Source: Deltaproteobacteria bacterium
GTDB taxonomy: Bacteria; Desulfobacterota; DSM-4660; Desulfatiglandales; Desulfatiglandaceae
DNA: 6,479 nt
Direction: 5' to 3'
NCBI GenBank assembly: GCA_019307645.1
Contig: JAFDJF010000148.1
Location: forward strand, 1 to 6,479
Notes under the pieces: model-generated
Seen by the model: only the letters and a program-made list of their open reading frames with translations
The model's database searches: none
Told to the model about the DNA's origin: nothing
Program-made: the position numbers and the translations under genes
In this document: one piece after another, positions 1-6,347 of the stretch
Numbering within the stretch: position 1 is the first letter of the stretch
How the letters are laid out: each line of letters starts with the position of its first letter

Positions 1-261
1 GTACATGGGTATATTTAGAAACAGATTTTGTGTAAAATCGATCAGGAGCTCAAGCATCCACGGCATGAAAAAAAGCATGGCCACACCAACCGCCAACATC
101 TTCGGGACGAACGTCATAGTCATTTCATTAATCTGCGTTGCGGTCTGAAAGATACTCACAAGCAGTCCCACGACCAGGCCTGTGAGTAACATCGGCGCAG
201 CCAGCAAAAGCGCCAAACGTATCGCCTGCGCAAAAAAACCGGTTATAAATTCTGCGGACAT
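1..261 (-). CDS. fliQ: FliQ, flagellar type III export gate subunit (3' end cut by window edge)
   Basis: Seen: an ATG at 261 opens a frame that stays open to base 1, giving 87 residues (starts MSAEFITGFFAQAIRLALLL). Two hydrophobic helices lie at about residues 15-38 and 53-75, joined by the short loop QTATQINEMTMTFVPK. That loop and the two-helix hairpin are characteristic of FliQ, which is normally about 89 residues, so only a couple of residues and the stop are missing. An AAGGA ribosome binding site sits about 5 bases upstream of the ATG. Known of the family: FliQ packs around FliP and FliR to form the inner-membrane export gate of the flagellar type III secretion system. It lies 60 bases after fliP, the largest spacing inside the motA-fliQ block; fliR and flhB would be expected next, outside the window. 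Confidence 0.95.
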   Translation of the reverse strand, partial: MSAEFITGFFAQAIRLALLLAAPMLLTGLVVGLLVSIFQTATQINEMTMTFVPKMLAVGVAMLFFMPWMLELLIDFTQNLFLNIPMY

Positions 262-321
262 CGTTATCCTTCTTGGTATGTTTTTTGATTCAAACAACAG
301 AATTCAGACATTTATTTGATC

Positions 322-1095
322 TCATGAAAAACTTTTTACCAGTGAACCAACGACAAGATACCAGCCATCTGCAACAACAAAAAGCATCAATTTAAATGGC
401 AGAGAAATCATAATCGGTGGCAGCATCATCATTCCCATCGAGAGAAGAACGCTTGCAACCACCATGTCTACAACCAGAAACGGTACATAAATTAAAAAGC
501 CGATTTGAAAAGCGGTTTTAAGCTCACTGATTATGAATGATGGGATAAGCACGGAAGTGGGGACATCATCAATGTTCTTAGGCCTTTTTGTTTTTGAGAT
601 ATCAAGAAAAAGGGCCAGATCTTTTTCCCTTGTCTGGCCGAACATAAATTGTCTTATGGGCATTTCAGCTTTTTCCAGGGCCTCCTGTTGAGTTATCTCT
701 TTCTGCAGAAACGGTTGAAGCGCCTGCTCATTCACCTTTTCCCAAACAGGCGACATAATAAAAAACGTTAGGAACAGTGCCAGTCCCAAAATTATCTGGT
801 TCGGAGGCATTTGATGGGTTCCTATCGCCTGTCGAAGGACTGAAAGTACAATGGCTATCCGCGTAAATGACGTCAGCATGATAAGGATTGCCGGTGCCAG
901 CGACAGTACGGTCAATAAAAAGAAAATCTGTAGAACCACCGCTACGTCGCCGGGATTTTGTCCTTTGTCCAAATCTATGCTTATGTAAGGTGTCGAGACG
1001 GCAGGTGCCTGGCTCCAGCAAATATGCGGAGCCAGGCAAACGGCTACGGCCAGAAATGCCATAATGACAAGAAAGAAGATTATTCTATTTTTCAT
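322..1095 (-). CDS. fliP: FliP, flagellar type III export gate protein
   Basis: A 257-residue protein of normal FliP length. Residues 1-30 look like a cleavable signal peptide (MKNR, a hydrophobic core, then CWSQA), as is usual for FliP. Membrane helices follow at about 52-75, 98-116, 195-220 and 228-252. Family signatures are clear: [19 protein letters not shown] (74-92), the [15 protein letters not shown] stretch (96-110), and the C-terminal [15 protein letters not shown] with VVADGW. FliP forms the core of the export-gate channel with FliQ and FliR, in the inner membrane inside the MS ring. It starts 28 bases after the fliO stop with a modest GGA-type ribosome binding site. Nothing is truncated or unusual. 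Confidence 0.98.
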   Translation of the reverse strand: MKNRIIFFLVIMAFLAVAVCLAPHICWSQAPAVSTPYISIDLDKGQNPGDVAVVLQIFFLLTVLSLAPAILIMLTSFTRIAIVLSVLRQAIGTHQMPPNQIILGLALFLTFFIMSPVWEKVNEQALQPFLQKEITQQEALEKAEMPIRQFMFGQTREKDLALFLDISKTKRPKNIDDVPTSVLIPSFIISELKTAFQIGFLIYVPFLVVDMVVASVLLSMGMMMLPPIMISLPFKLMLFVVADGWYLVVGSLVKSFS

Positions 1096-1123
1096 AATTT
1101 ATCCAAATCAACAGATACTTTTG

Positions 1124-1504
1124 TCATTTTGCACGCTTGTGAATTTTTAATTTTTCAGACAATTTATGCAAATGGTCAGAAAAAGAGACCTGTCCCCGCT
1201 CTCCATTAGAAAACCTGAGCCCATTAAGAATTTCTTCATCCTCTATTTTGCTGAGCAGGGAAATGTTATCATTAGTAATTCCAATTACCAGTAATGCGCC
1301 GGGAACTTCCACCAGAGAAATATTTTTTTTCACGCCTATGTAGGTATTCGCCAGAACCCGGATTAACTTATCCTCGGATCCTGCCATTTTTTTATTCAAT
1401 AGACGCTTCATGAAATAAAATGTCACAAACAACCCACCCAATACTATACCCAGGGATACGAGCATTTTCAGAGCAGTGGAGATTAGATCCGGGGAATAAT
1501 TCAT
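1124..1504 (-). CDS. fliO: FliO, flagellar export gate assembly protein
   Basis: A 126-residue protein with one membrane helix near the N-terminus (about 11-32, LVSLGIVLGGLFVTFYF), followed by a basic KRLLNKK segment and a small cytoplasmic beta-rich domain. The stretch IRVLANTYIGVKKNISLVEVPGALLVIGIT (48-77) matches the FliO pattern of a strand set ending in the V-G-x-T motif. FliO is a poorly conserved scaffold that helps FliP assemble its ring. The assignment rests partly on position: directly after fliN and before fliP, as in many flagellar operons. The start codon overlaps the fliN stop as ATGA, with GAGG five bases before it, so translation is probably coupled to fliN. Confidence 0.93.
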   Translation of the reverse strand: MNYSPDLISTALKMLVSLGIVLGGLFVTFYFMKRLLNKKMAGSEDKLIRVLANTYIGVKKNISLVEVPGALLVIGITNDNISLLSKIEDEEILNGLRFSNGERGQVSFSDHLHKLSEKLKIHKRAK

Positions 1505-1932
1505 TTCAACCTCACAATCCTTTCTATTGGACTTATAATTTCCGTAAGGCGGATTCCGTATTTGTCGTTAATGACCACAACCTCTCCTTTTGCAATCAGT
1601 CTCTGATTGGCAAGTACATCCATTGTTTCTCCGGCAAATTTTGAAAGCTCAATGACAGCGCCCTGCCCCAGCTTCAACAGTTCATTAATCAACATCTTCG
1701 TTCGACCCAGTTCAACTGTTATTTCCAGAGGAATATCAAGAAGGAAATCTATATTACTGGCTGACTGTGATATGGACTTATCATTCAGATCTGAAAACCC
1801 ATAGGGACCTGTCTGTTCTTCGCCAACCCCGCTTTCCGGATCTCTCCTGCCGGCATCAGCGACAAACTCTCCTTCTGTTTCTTCAGGGTCATTCACACTC
1901 AAACTTTCTTCGTTTTCGTCAACTTCAACCAT
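1501..1932 (-). CDS. fliN: FliN, flagellar C-ring switch protein
   Basis: I choose the ATG at 1932 (143 residues, MVEVDENEESL). An in-frame ATG at 1950 would add six residues (MEVLKI), but it has no ribosome binding site, and its own bases supply the GGAGG that lies about 11 bases before the 1932 start. Residues 1-60 are a hydrophilic, mostly acidic extension. Residues 61-143 are a SpoA-type domain with FliN signatures: LLDIPLEITVELGRTKM, LGQGAVIEL, VLANQRLIAKGEVVVINDKYGIR and a C-terminal RIV. FliN forms the lower wall of the cytoplasmic switch complex with FliM and helps dock export substrates. The gene overlaps the fliM stop by 8 bases and the fliO start by 4. No CheC/CheX-like phosphatase domain is fused, so this is FliN rather than FliY. 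Confidence 0.96.
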   Translation of the reverse strand: MVEVDENEESLSVNDPEETEGEFVADAGRRDPESGVGEEQTGPYGFSDLNDKSISQSASNIDFLLDIPLEITVELGRTKMLINELLKLGQGAVIELSKFAGETMDVLANQRLIAKGEVVVINDKYGIRLTEIISPIERIVRLK

Positions 1933-2917
1933 GATTTTCAGAACCTCCATCCGGGAGTAAATGTTTTGTTATTTGAACAGAACTGTTCCCCTTATAAGCA
2001 CCGGGAAAACCGTGATACTTCGACACATCTTCGATTTTAATTATAACAGGATCCTGTGGTCCTGTATTAAGTTTGATAATGTCGTCTTTCTGGAGGCTTA
2101 GTATCTCCTGAATGCTTTGGACCGATTTTCCAAGTTCGCCACTGACAGTTATTTCTGCCTGATTCAACAGGTCCTTAATTTCTGAAGCCCAGGTGCTTTC
2201 TCTGTCTTTCTCTCTCAAATAGTGGGAAGAAAGTTTGTCCTTGATGGGTTCCAGCATAAGATAAGATATACACAGCTGAATGTTTCCGGAAAATTCCTGT
2301 CCATGCAATGAAAATTCAACAATTATCACTAAATCTCCCGGAGCAACCAGATGAACGAAATCAGGCTTTGTCTCAATTTTTCTGAATGACAGATCCATGG
2401 GATAAATAAACTCCCAGGCCTTTTCGAAAGAATTTAAAACCTCAATTGCGAATCGCCTCATCATCCGAATTTCGATTGTGGTGAATTCTTCTCTGACGTT
2501 TTCCAGAGGTTTTCCATCTCCACCGAACATGCAGTCAATAAGAGGAAACACAAGATCGGGTTTTATTGCGAACAGGCCTGATCCAATAAGAGGATCCATG
2601 TTGAATACTGTAAAATTGGTGGGGTAGGAAAACGCCGTCATGAACTCTTCAAATTTCACCATTTCAGTCGAGACAAACTCTACCCCGATATTTCTCTGCA
2701 AAGTGGATGTCAGAGAACCACGCAGTAGCGTTGCGAATTTGTCGTATATTTCCTCAAGCGCCTGGAACTGATCACGAAGTTTTATGCTCTGAGATGTTAT
2801 GTCATAAGACTCAATTTCAGGCTGGCCCTCTTTTTCAATATCAAGATCAATCTCTCCCTTATCCATTGCACCAAGGAGAGAATCTATTTCTTCCTGAGAC
2901 AGTATTTGTTCTGCCAT
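1925..2917 (-). CDS. fliM: FliM, flagellar motor switch protein
   Basis: A full-length FliM of 330 residues. The N-terminal peptide ILSQEEIDSLLGAM (5-18) is the phospho-CheY binding motif. A linker rich in acidic residues follows to about 40. The middle domain (about 45-230) has the GGxG motif as GGDG at 132-135 and the hallmark FliM strings NFTVFNMDPL and FAIKPDLVFPLIDCMFGG. A SpoA-type domain (about 250-325) forms the C-ring contact with FliN. FliM links FliG to FliN in the cytoplasmic ring and changes rotation when CheY-P binds, so this organism should have a chemotaxis system elsewhere. The ATG has AGGA about nine bases upstream; that site overlaps the fliL stop codon, and only 11 bases separate the two genes. 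Confidence 0.98.
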   Translation of the reverse strand: MAEQILSQEEIDSLLGAMDKGEIDLDIEKEGQPEIESYDITSQSIKLRDQFQALEEIYDKFATLLRGSLTSTLQRNIGVEFVSTEMVKFEEFMTAFSYPTNFTVFNMDPLIGSGLFAIKPDLVFPLIDCMFGGDGKPLENVREEFTTIEIRMMRRFAIEVLNSFEKAWEFIYPMDLSFRKIETKPDFVHLVAPGDLVIIVEFSLHGQEFSGNIQLCISYLMLEPIKDKLSSHYLREKDRESTWASEIKDLLNQAEITVSGELGKSVQSIQEILSLQKDDIIKLNTGPQDPVIIKIEDVSKYHGFPGAYKGNSSVQITKHLLPDGGSENHG

Positions 2918-2928
2918 AAAAGTTATCC

Positions 2929-3402
2929 TTACTGTATAACAAATTCAGTGAAAAATACGTTGGTTATACTTCCGTTTTTCAGGACATAGTTCAGGTCCGA
3001 CATTATTTCATCACACAGGGCTCGTTTACCTTCAACTGTTTGAACACCCCTTGATGTCTTCGCAGGTATTATCATCAGAATGGCATCTCTAACCTGAGAA
3101 AGTCGCTCCTCCACTTCGGTGACTGCCTCATCGCTTGTCAGTTCCAGAACAATGCCGGCCCTCAAATACCGCGTGACACCCCGGTCGCAAAGATTTACAA
3201 CAAATGTATCCAAAGAGAGTACCGGTCTTACTACATCTTCCTCGTTTTCTTCGCCCTTCTCGTCTTCCAGTTTGACCTGAGGATCAGGAGGAGATACTTT
3301 TTTCCAGAATATGAAAAAGCCTGTCCCCATTAGGGCCATGAACAAAACAAAAATACTGATGATTATTGGTAACAGCTTTTTATTCACTCTGATTGCTCTC
3401 AT
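2929..3402 (-). CDS. fliL: FliL, stator-associated flagellar basal body protein
   Basis: A 157-residue protein with a short basic cytoplasmic end (RVNKK), one membrane helix at about 10-33, an acidic linker (EDEKGEENEED, 46-56) and a periplasmic FliL domain (about 58-157). The domain has the expected opening RPVLSLDTFVVNL, the central RYLRAGIVLEL, and the near-invariant end VFFTEFVIQ. FliL rings surround or support MotA/MotB stators and stabilise them under load. The ATG at 3402 lies inside the end of the second motB (23-base overlap) and has only a weak ribosome binding site. An in-frame GTG at residue 6 is an alternative start that would leave the domain unchanged. Position between motB and fliM is typical. 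Confidence 0.96.
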   Translation of the reverse strand: MRAIRVNKKLLPIIISIFVLFMALMGTGFFIFWKKVSPPDPQVKLEDEKGEENEEDVVRPVLSLDTFVVNLCDRGVTRYLRAGIVLELTSDEAVTEVEERLSQVRDAILMIIPAKTSRGVQTVEGKRALCDEIMSDLNYVLKNGSITNVFFTEFVIQ

Positions 3403-4093
3403 CCGAAGTTATGACAATCTCTACCCTGCGATTTCTTCTCTTGTGATCTGCTGTGTCATTGGGAAATAGTGGTTTTGCTTCTCCATAACCAACAGCCGAC
3501 AATCTTCTGGGTAATACTTTCCCGGACTCTATCAGGTATTTTAAGACATTCACTGAACGCACTGTTGACAGTTCCCAGTTGGAAGGGTATTTTTCTGTCT
3601 GGATCGAGTCTGTGTCAGTATGCCCTTCTATACGGATGGCATTTGATACCCGGTTTAATATAGTAGTTGCGATTTTGTCTAGAACATGGAATCCGTCAGG
3701 GTTGATATCCGCTGACCCTGAACTGAACAAAACAGAATCATCGAGAGCAATTATTATCCCCATATCCGAGTATGTAATCCCGATTCCTGTCTCGGAATCC
3801 AGAGTTTCTATTGATTCTTCGAGTTGTTTGGTAAAGGTCGCTGTCCCAATGTCGTAAGTTGTGAGCGGGGCTACAATACCAACTGATGTTTTATCGCCTG
3901 CTTCGAATATGCCCAGGCCGCTTTGAAGAGATAACCGAGCGCTCTGAATTTCCTGGACATTCATTGTGCTCAGCGAGAACATGAGCACAAAAAAGACCAT
4001 GAGGAGCGTAATCAAATCATTGAAGGTACACAGCCAGCCTGTGGGGTTCCCATCTAAGTCATCTACATTGAATGTTTTTATCCTTCCGATCAC
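3380..4093 (-). CDS. motB: MotB (second copy), stator protein with the ion-binding aspartate
   Basis: A 237-residue MotB/PomB-type protein. The start is GTG at 4093, overlapping the preceding stop as GTGA, with GGGGA about seven bases upstream; the next in-frame Met is inside the membrane helix, so GTG is required. The helix at about 21-42 (WLCTFNDLITLLMVFFVLM) has the essential aspartate as D26 (codon GAT at 4016-4018) in the FND-L context seen in PomB-like stators. A plug or linker region follows (43-110). The C-terminal OmpA-like peptidoglycan-binding domain (about 112-230) has IRIEGHTD, SNWELSTVR, RLSAVGYGE and NRRVEIVI. The usual N-x-P-I after HTD is TDSI here. This copy should be the ion-conducting B subunit working with MotA. 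Ion type (H+ or Na+) cannot be settled from sequence. Confidence 0.95.
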   Translation of the reverse strand: MIGRIKTFNVDDLDGNPTGWLCTFNDLITLLMVFFVLMFSLSTMNVQEIQSARLSLQSGLGIFEAGDKTSVGIVAPLTTYDIGTATFTKQLEESIETLDSETGIGITYSDMGIIIALDDSVLFSSGSADINPDGFHVLDKIATTILNRVSNAIRIEGHTDTDSIQTEKYPSNWELSTVRSVNVLKYLIESGKVLPRRLSAVGYGEAKPLFPNDTADHKRRNRRVEIVITSDESNQSE

Positions 4094-4833
4094 GGCTTTT
4101 CCCCGTCAGAAACATCATTGTTTTTGTCTTTGGTCAGCACAATTTCCACCCTGCGGTTCTTTGCTCGATGCTCAGGGGTGTCATTTGGTGAAATGGTCTG
4201 GAATTCACCAAAACCCACTGCTGATAATCTCTCCAAAGAATGCCCGCCTTCCTTCAGAAAGAATCTGAGAACATTTACAGCTCGAGACGTGGACAACTCC
4301 CAATTTGAAGGAAACGTCTTTGTATAAATCGGGAGGTTATCGGTATGCCCTTCAATACGGATTGCGTGGCTAGTCTTTGCGAAAAGAGAGGAGATCTTCT
4401 TGAGAAATGGAACCCCTTCCGAGGATATCTCCGCCTTCCCCAGACCAAACAGAATATTATCTGATAATCTCATCACCAGGCCTTTTTCTGTAGACGAAAA
4501 AGAAACGTTTTCTTCAAGCCCAAGTTCCCGTGTATATATTTTCAGATTTTGAAGGATCTTTCCCAGTTCGCTTTCAATGCTGACCATGTCCACGGAAGGG
4601 GGTATGGCAACGTCTGAAGGCTCAACCTTTACTCCTCCCGGCAGTATGCAGAGTGTATTTACAAAAGACCTTACAAACCTTGTTACTTTGGCCTCCTCCA
4701 TGGTTGAAAAAGAGCACAGCATGATGAAAAAACAAAGGAGAATGAGGACAAAGCCTGTATATACTACTTCCCAACCCCCACTTTCTTCCATTAAACGTTT
4801 CTTTGCCCTCAGGCCCCTTGTTTGATATTTCAT
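4090..4833 (-). CDS. MotB-like protein (first copy) lacking the ion-binding aspartate
   Basis: A 247-residue MotB-like protein. Its membrane helix (about 21-42, GWEVVYTGFVLILLCFFIML) aligns without gaps with the second copy's GWLCTFNDLITLLMVFFVLM, but the conserved aspartate is glycine (G27, codon GGC at 4753-4755), and the following T/L positions are also changed to V and L. The C-terminal OmpA-like domain (about 115-235) is intact: IRIEGHTDNLPI, SNWELSTSRA, RLSAVGFGE, NRRVEIVL. Over the 30 residues from 156, 20 match the second copy, indicating an old tandem duplication. The ATG overlaps the motA stop (ATGA) with GAGG just before it, so it is translated with motA. Inference: it cannot carry ions alone in the usual way, and may form a mixed B dimer, an anchor or a regulator. 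The frame is open and well formed, so it is not a pseudogene. Confidence 0.92.
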   Translation of the reverse strand: MKYQTRGLRAKKRLMEESGGWEVVYTGFVLILLCFFIMLCSFSTMEEAKVTRFVRSFVNTLCILPGGVKVEPSDVAIPPSVDMVSIESELGKILQNLKIYTRELGLEENVSFSSTEKGLVMRLSDNILFGLGKAEISSEGVPFLKKISSLFAKTSHAIRIEGHTDNLPIYTKTFPSNWELSTSRAVNVLRFFLKEGGHSLERLSAVGFGEFQTISPNDTPEHRAKNRRVEIVLTKDKNNDVSDGEKP

Positions 4834-5612
4834 TTAACCTCTTGGGCGCTGCTCTTTTCTGCCTCACGTATTCTGGGAGATAGAAAAGCCTTGAGTTTTT
4901 GTTCTACAATGCGGTGGTTGTCTCCGGACTGGATGGCTACAATCCCCTCCACGACCATCTGTTTTTCCTGCATCTCCTGCTTGCTCCTGGTTTTGAGTTT
5001 TCCTGAAATAGGTAAAAAGAGGAGGTTGGCCAAAAGAGTGCCGTAAAAGGTTGTCAGCAAAGCCAATGCCATGGGCGCTCCGATCTGACTGGGATCTTTC
5101 ATCTGCATCAGCATCTGCACAAGGCCAATAATGGTACCCAGCATCCCGACCGCTGGAGCGAAGGTGCCCATGGTGGCAAAAATCTCGGCGCCCAATTTGT
5201 GACGTTCTTCCAAAAACTGGATTTCTGTCCGCATGATTTCACCGATTGAATTTGATTCCATCCCGTCAATTGCCAATTGCAGGCCATTGGCCAGAAAGGG
5301 ATCTCCAATATCTTTTATTGCCGGCTCAAATGAGAGGATACCCTCACGTCTTGCTTTTTTTGCAAAATCAACCATCAGCTGGACGAGATCGCCGGTCGCC
5401 GGGGAGCGTTGCACCAACACATTCTTTACCACCCTAAATACACCCAGCACCTCGGATAAGGGGTAGTTAAGAAGAGTGGCGCCCATCGTCCCTCCAATGA
5501 CAATCATCATTGACGGCGGGTTGATAAACCATGCACCAGAACCACCCATTAGAATGGCGCTGACCACCAGGGTTCCTGCAACAATAATTCCTATAAGCGT
5601 TGCGATATCCAT
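4830..5612 (-). CDS. motA: MotA (PomA-like), stator ion-channel subunit
   Basis: A 260-residue MotA/PomA-family protein, short like PomA rather than the ~295-residue E. coli MotA. It starts MDIATLIGI and has four membrane helices at about 3-22, 32-50, 147-170 and 181-202. The cytoplasmic loop carries ARREGILSFE (87-96), whose arginines and glutamate correspond to the charged residues that contact FliG. The conserved prolines are P153 (FAPAVGMLGT) and P201 (LFLPISGKL). Threonines lie in helix 3 (T160) and helix 4 (T187, T188), positions that in PomA line the sodium path, but related proton-type proteins can share them. Five copies of MotA surround a MotB dimer and turn ion flow into torque. 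A strong GAGGAG site lies eight bases before the ATG, and a sigma-54 promoter lies about 85 bases upstream. Confidence 0.97.
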   Translation of the reverse strand: MDIATLIGIIVAGTLVVSAILMGGSGAWFINPPSMMIVIGGTMGATLLNYPLSEVLGVFRVVKNVLVQRSPATGDLVQLMVDFAKKARREGILSFEPAIKDIGDPFLANGLQLAIDGMESNSIGEIMRTEIQFLEERHKLGAEIFATMGTFAPAVGMLGTIIGLVQMLMQMKDPSQIGAPMALALLTTFYGTLLANLLFLPISGKLKTRSKQEMQEKQMVVEGIVAIQSGDNHRIVEQKLKAFLSPRIREAEKSSAQEVK

Positions 5613-5619
5613 CTACAAG

Positions 5620-5625
5620 CTCCTC
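5620..5625 (-). promoter_or_regulatory. Strong ribosome binding site for motA
   Basis: GAGGAG on the minus strand, seven bases before the motA ATG. It is the strongest site in the stator block. The two downstream motB genes start on overlapping stop codons with only short sites, so this site probably sets the entry of ribosomes for the coupled motA-motB-motB unit. Confidence 0.8.
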
Positions 5626-5638
5626 ACTTGATTCCTGT

Positions 5639-5653
5639 CTGATTGTAAATCAG
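5639..5653 (-). other. Small hairpin in the motA leader
   Basis: CTGATT and AATCAG form a perfect six-base stem around a three-base loop, within the predicted 5' leader of the sigma-54 transcript and 13 bases upstream of the motA ribosome binding site. It is short and A/T-rich in the stem, so a regulatory role is only a possibility; chance occurrence is not excluded. Confidence 0.35.
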
Positions 5654-5695
5654 GCTGACCGGTGTCTTCCTTCGATCAATGCAATTCTAAGATCA

Positions 5696-5710
5696 GCAAG
5701 TATTGTGCCA
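5696..5710 (-). promoter_or_regulatory. Sigma-54 (RpoN) promoter upstream of motA
   Basis: The minus strand reads TGGCAC, five bases, then TTGC, which is the full -24/-12 consensus with the exact GG-N10-GC spacing (GG at 5709-5708, GC at 5697-5696). Preceding T and following T also fit the extended consensus. Transcription should start near 5684, giving a leader of about 72 bases to the motA ATG. Known: sigma-54 drives mid or late flagellar genes in many Gram-negative bacteria and needs an NtrC-type activator (FleQ, FlrC or FlgR class), none of which is encoded here. It probably controls motA through fliQ and beyond, separately from flbD. Confidence 0.88.
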
Positions 5711-6069
5711 AAGACGATAGCCCTGGTTTTTCGTTGTATCAGATGGCCGTAAATCCATGCTTCTTCTTTAATTTCAGTCTATTACGGCCATTTTCAGGTT
5801 TTTTGTCCGGTTGTTCGGATTTCAGATGGGGTGAGGTGGTGAATTCTCCCGATTTATCCCGAAATTTTCGTCAATCTGGGATTAGATTTGTCAAGGATTT
5901 GACGCAGTTTTGTGTGGGGTTGGGAATAGAATTGAGACGGACGAATTTTAAAGAATGGCTCACGGTACAGGGTCTTGATTCAATTGAAGAGGTGTTTTTC
6001 TTTAAACCTTACACCTTATTCAATAAACCAAAGCGCCACGTACGGGGTTCGCAAACTTGCTCTGCGGTG
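5711..6069. other. Long gap between flbD and motA with no convincing gene
   Basis: About 360 bases lie between the flbD stop and the -24 element. The minus strand has stops in every frame. The plus strand has a 150-codon open frame from a GTG at 5662 to 6114, but it lacks a ribosome binding site, runs across the sigma-54 promoter, enters the flbD 3' end, and gives a cysteine- and phenylalanine-rich sequence that I do not recognise. Apart from the inverted repeat, nothing definite is seen: no tRNA, no clear terminator after flbD and no strong sigma-70 promoter. It may be a regulatory region or a decayed or inserted repeat. Confidence 0.5.
5743..5791. repeat. Spaced inverted repeat upstream of the sigma-54 promoter
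   Basis: ATGGCCGTAA at 5743-5752 is repeated exactly in inverted form (TTACGGCCAT) at 5782-5791, with 29 bases between. The arms lie about 59-68 and 98-107 bases upstream of the predicted sigma-54 start, a distance where activator proteins of this class often bind. It could also fold as a long-loop hairpin or be the ends of a small mobile fragment. No activator consensus is recognised, so the role is inferred from position only. Confidence 0.5.
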
Positions 6070-6282
6070 CTAATTATACTCACAAACGGTATCGGAATTA
6101 ACGGCATGGATTGAACGATGATACATGAGAATTTTCCTGGAAATCTCGTCTACAGGTTCCCTGACCAGCATTTTCATGTTGTTTGTGAAGGTGATAACAG
6201 TATCAGGAGTAGACTGTAAAGATTGAATCTTCTCCTCATTGACCACCATGGTTGAGTTGTCCAAACGCGTTACTTCAATCAT
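6070..6282 (-). CDS. flbD: FlbD/SwrD family small flagellar protein
   Basis: A 70-residue protein starting MIEVTRLDNS, the signature opening of the small FlbD family (SwrD in Bacillus subtilis). It continues with VVNEEKIQSLQSTPDTVITF and VREPVDEISRKILMYHR, matching the family's N-x-x-x-I, PDT-I and VxExVDEI pattern. The frame could extend to an ATG at 6303, but the start at 6282 has AAGGAG eight bases upstream and begins at the conserved methionine. This is not the NtrC-like Caulobacter FlbD, which shares only the name. In Bacillus, SwrD raises flagellar torque for swarming; its usual place beside hook, motA/motB or fliL genes fits here. The C-terminal tail after about residue 57 (IHAVNSDTVCEYN) is not conserved in my knowledge of the family. 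Confidence 0.93.
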   Translation of the reverse strand: MIEVTRLDNSTMVVNEEKIQSLQSTPDTVITFTNNMKMLVREPVDEISRKILMYHRSIHAVNSDTVCEYN

Positions 6283-6347
6283 CTTCCTGTCTCCTTTGAT
6301 CAAGTCTTTAAAGGCCGGATCTCTTGTTACAGATCTCTCCCCGGACC

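Noticed and set aside
1933..1950. Six-residue longer FliN start at 1950
   Set aside because: There is no ribosome binding site before it, and its bases form the GGAGG site for the start at 1932.
958..4327. Plus-strand open frames of 60-100 codons across the flagellar genes
   Set aside because: All lie opposite well-recognised genes, lack ribosome binding sites and give no recognisable protein.
4622..4867. Minus-strand 81-codon frame overlapping the motA-motB junction
   Set aside because: It is an out-of-frame shadow of the motA end and of the first motB, both of which are clear family members.
6016..6056. Resemblance of GCCACGTACGGGGTTCGC to a conserved group II intron RNA segment
   Set aside because: The expected partner strand and the rest of intron domain I are absent, no intron-encoded protein or domain V is visible, and the match is short.
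6283..6303. Seven-residue longer FlbD start at 6303
   Set aside because: The family begins at MIEVTRL, and an AAGGAG site lies at the right distance before 6282.
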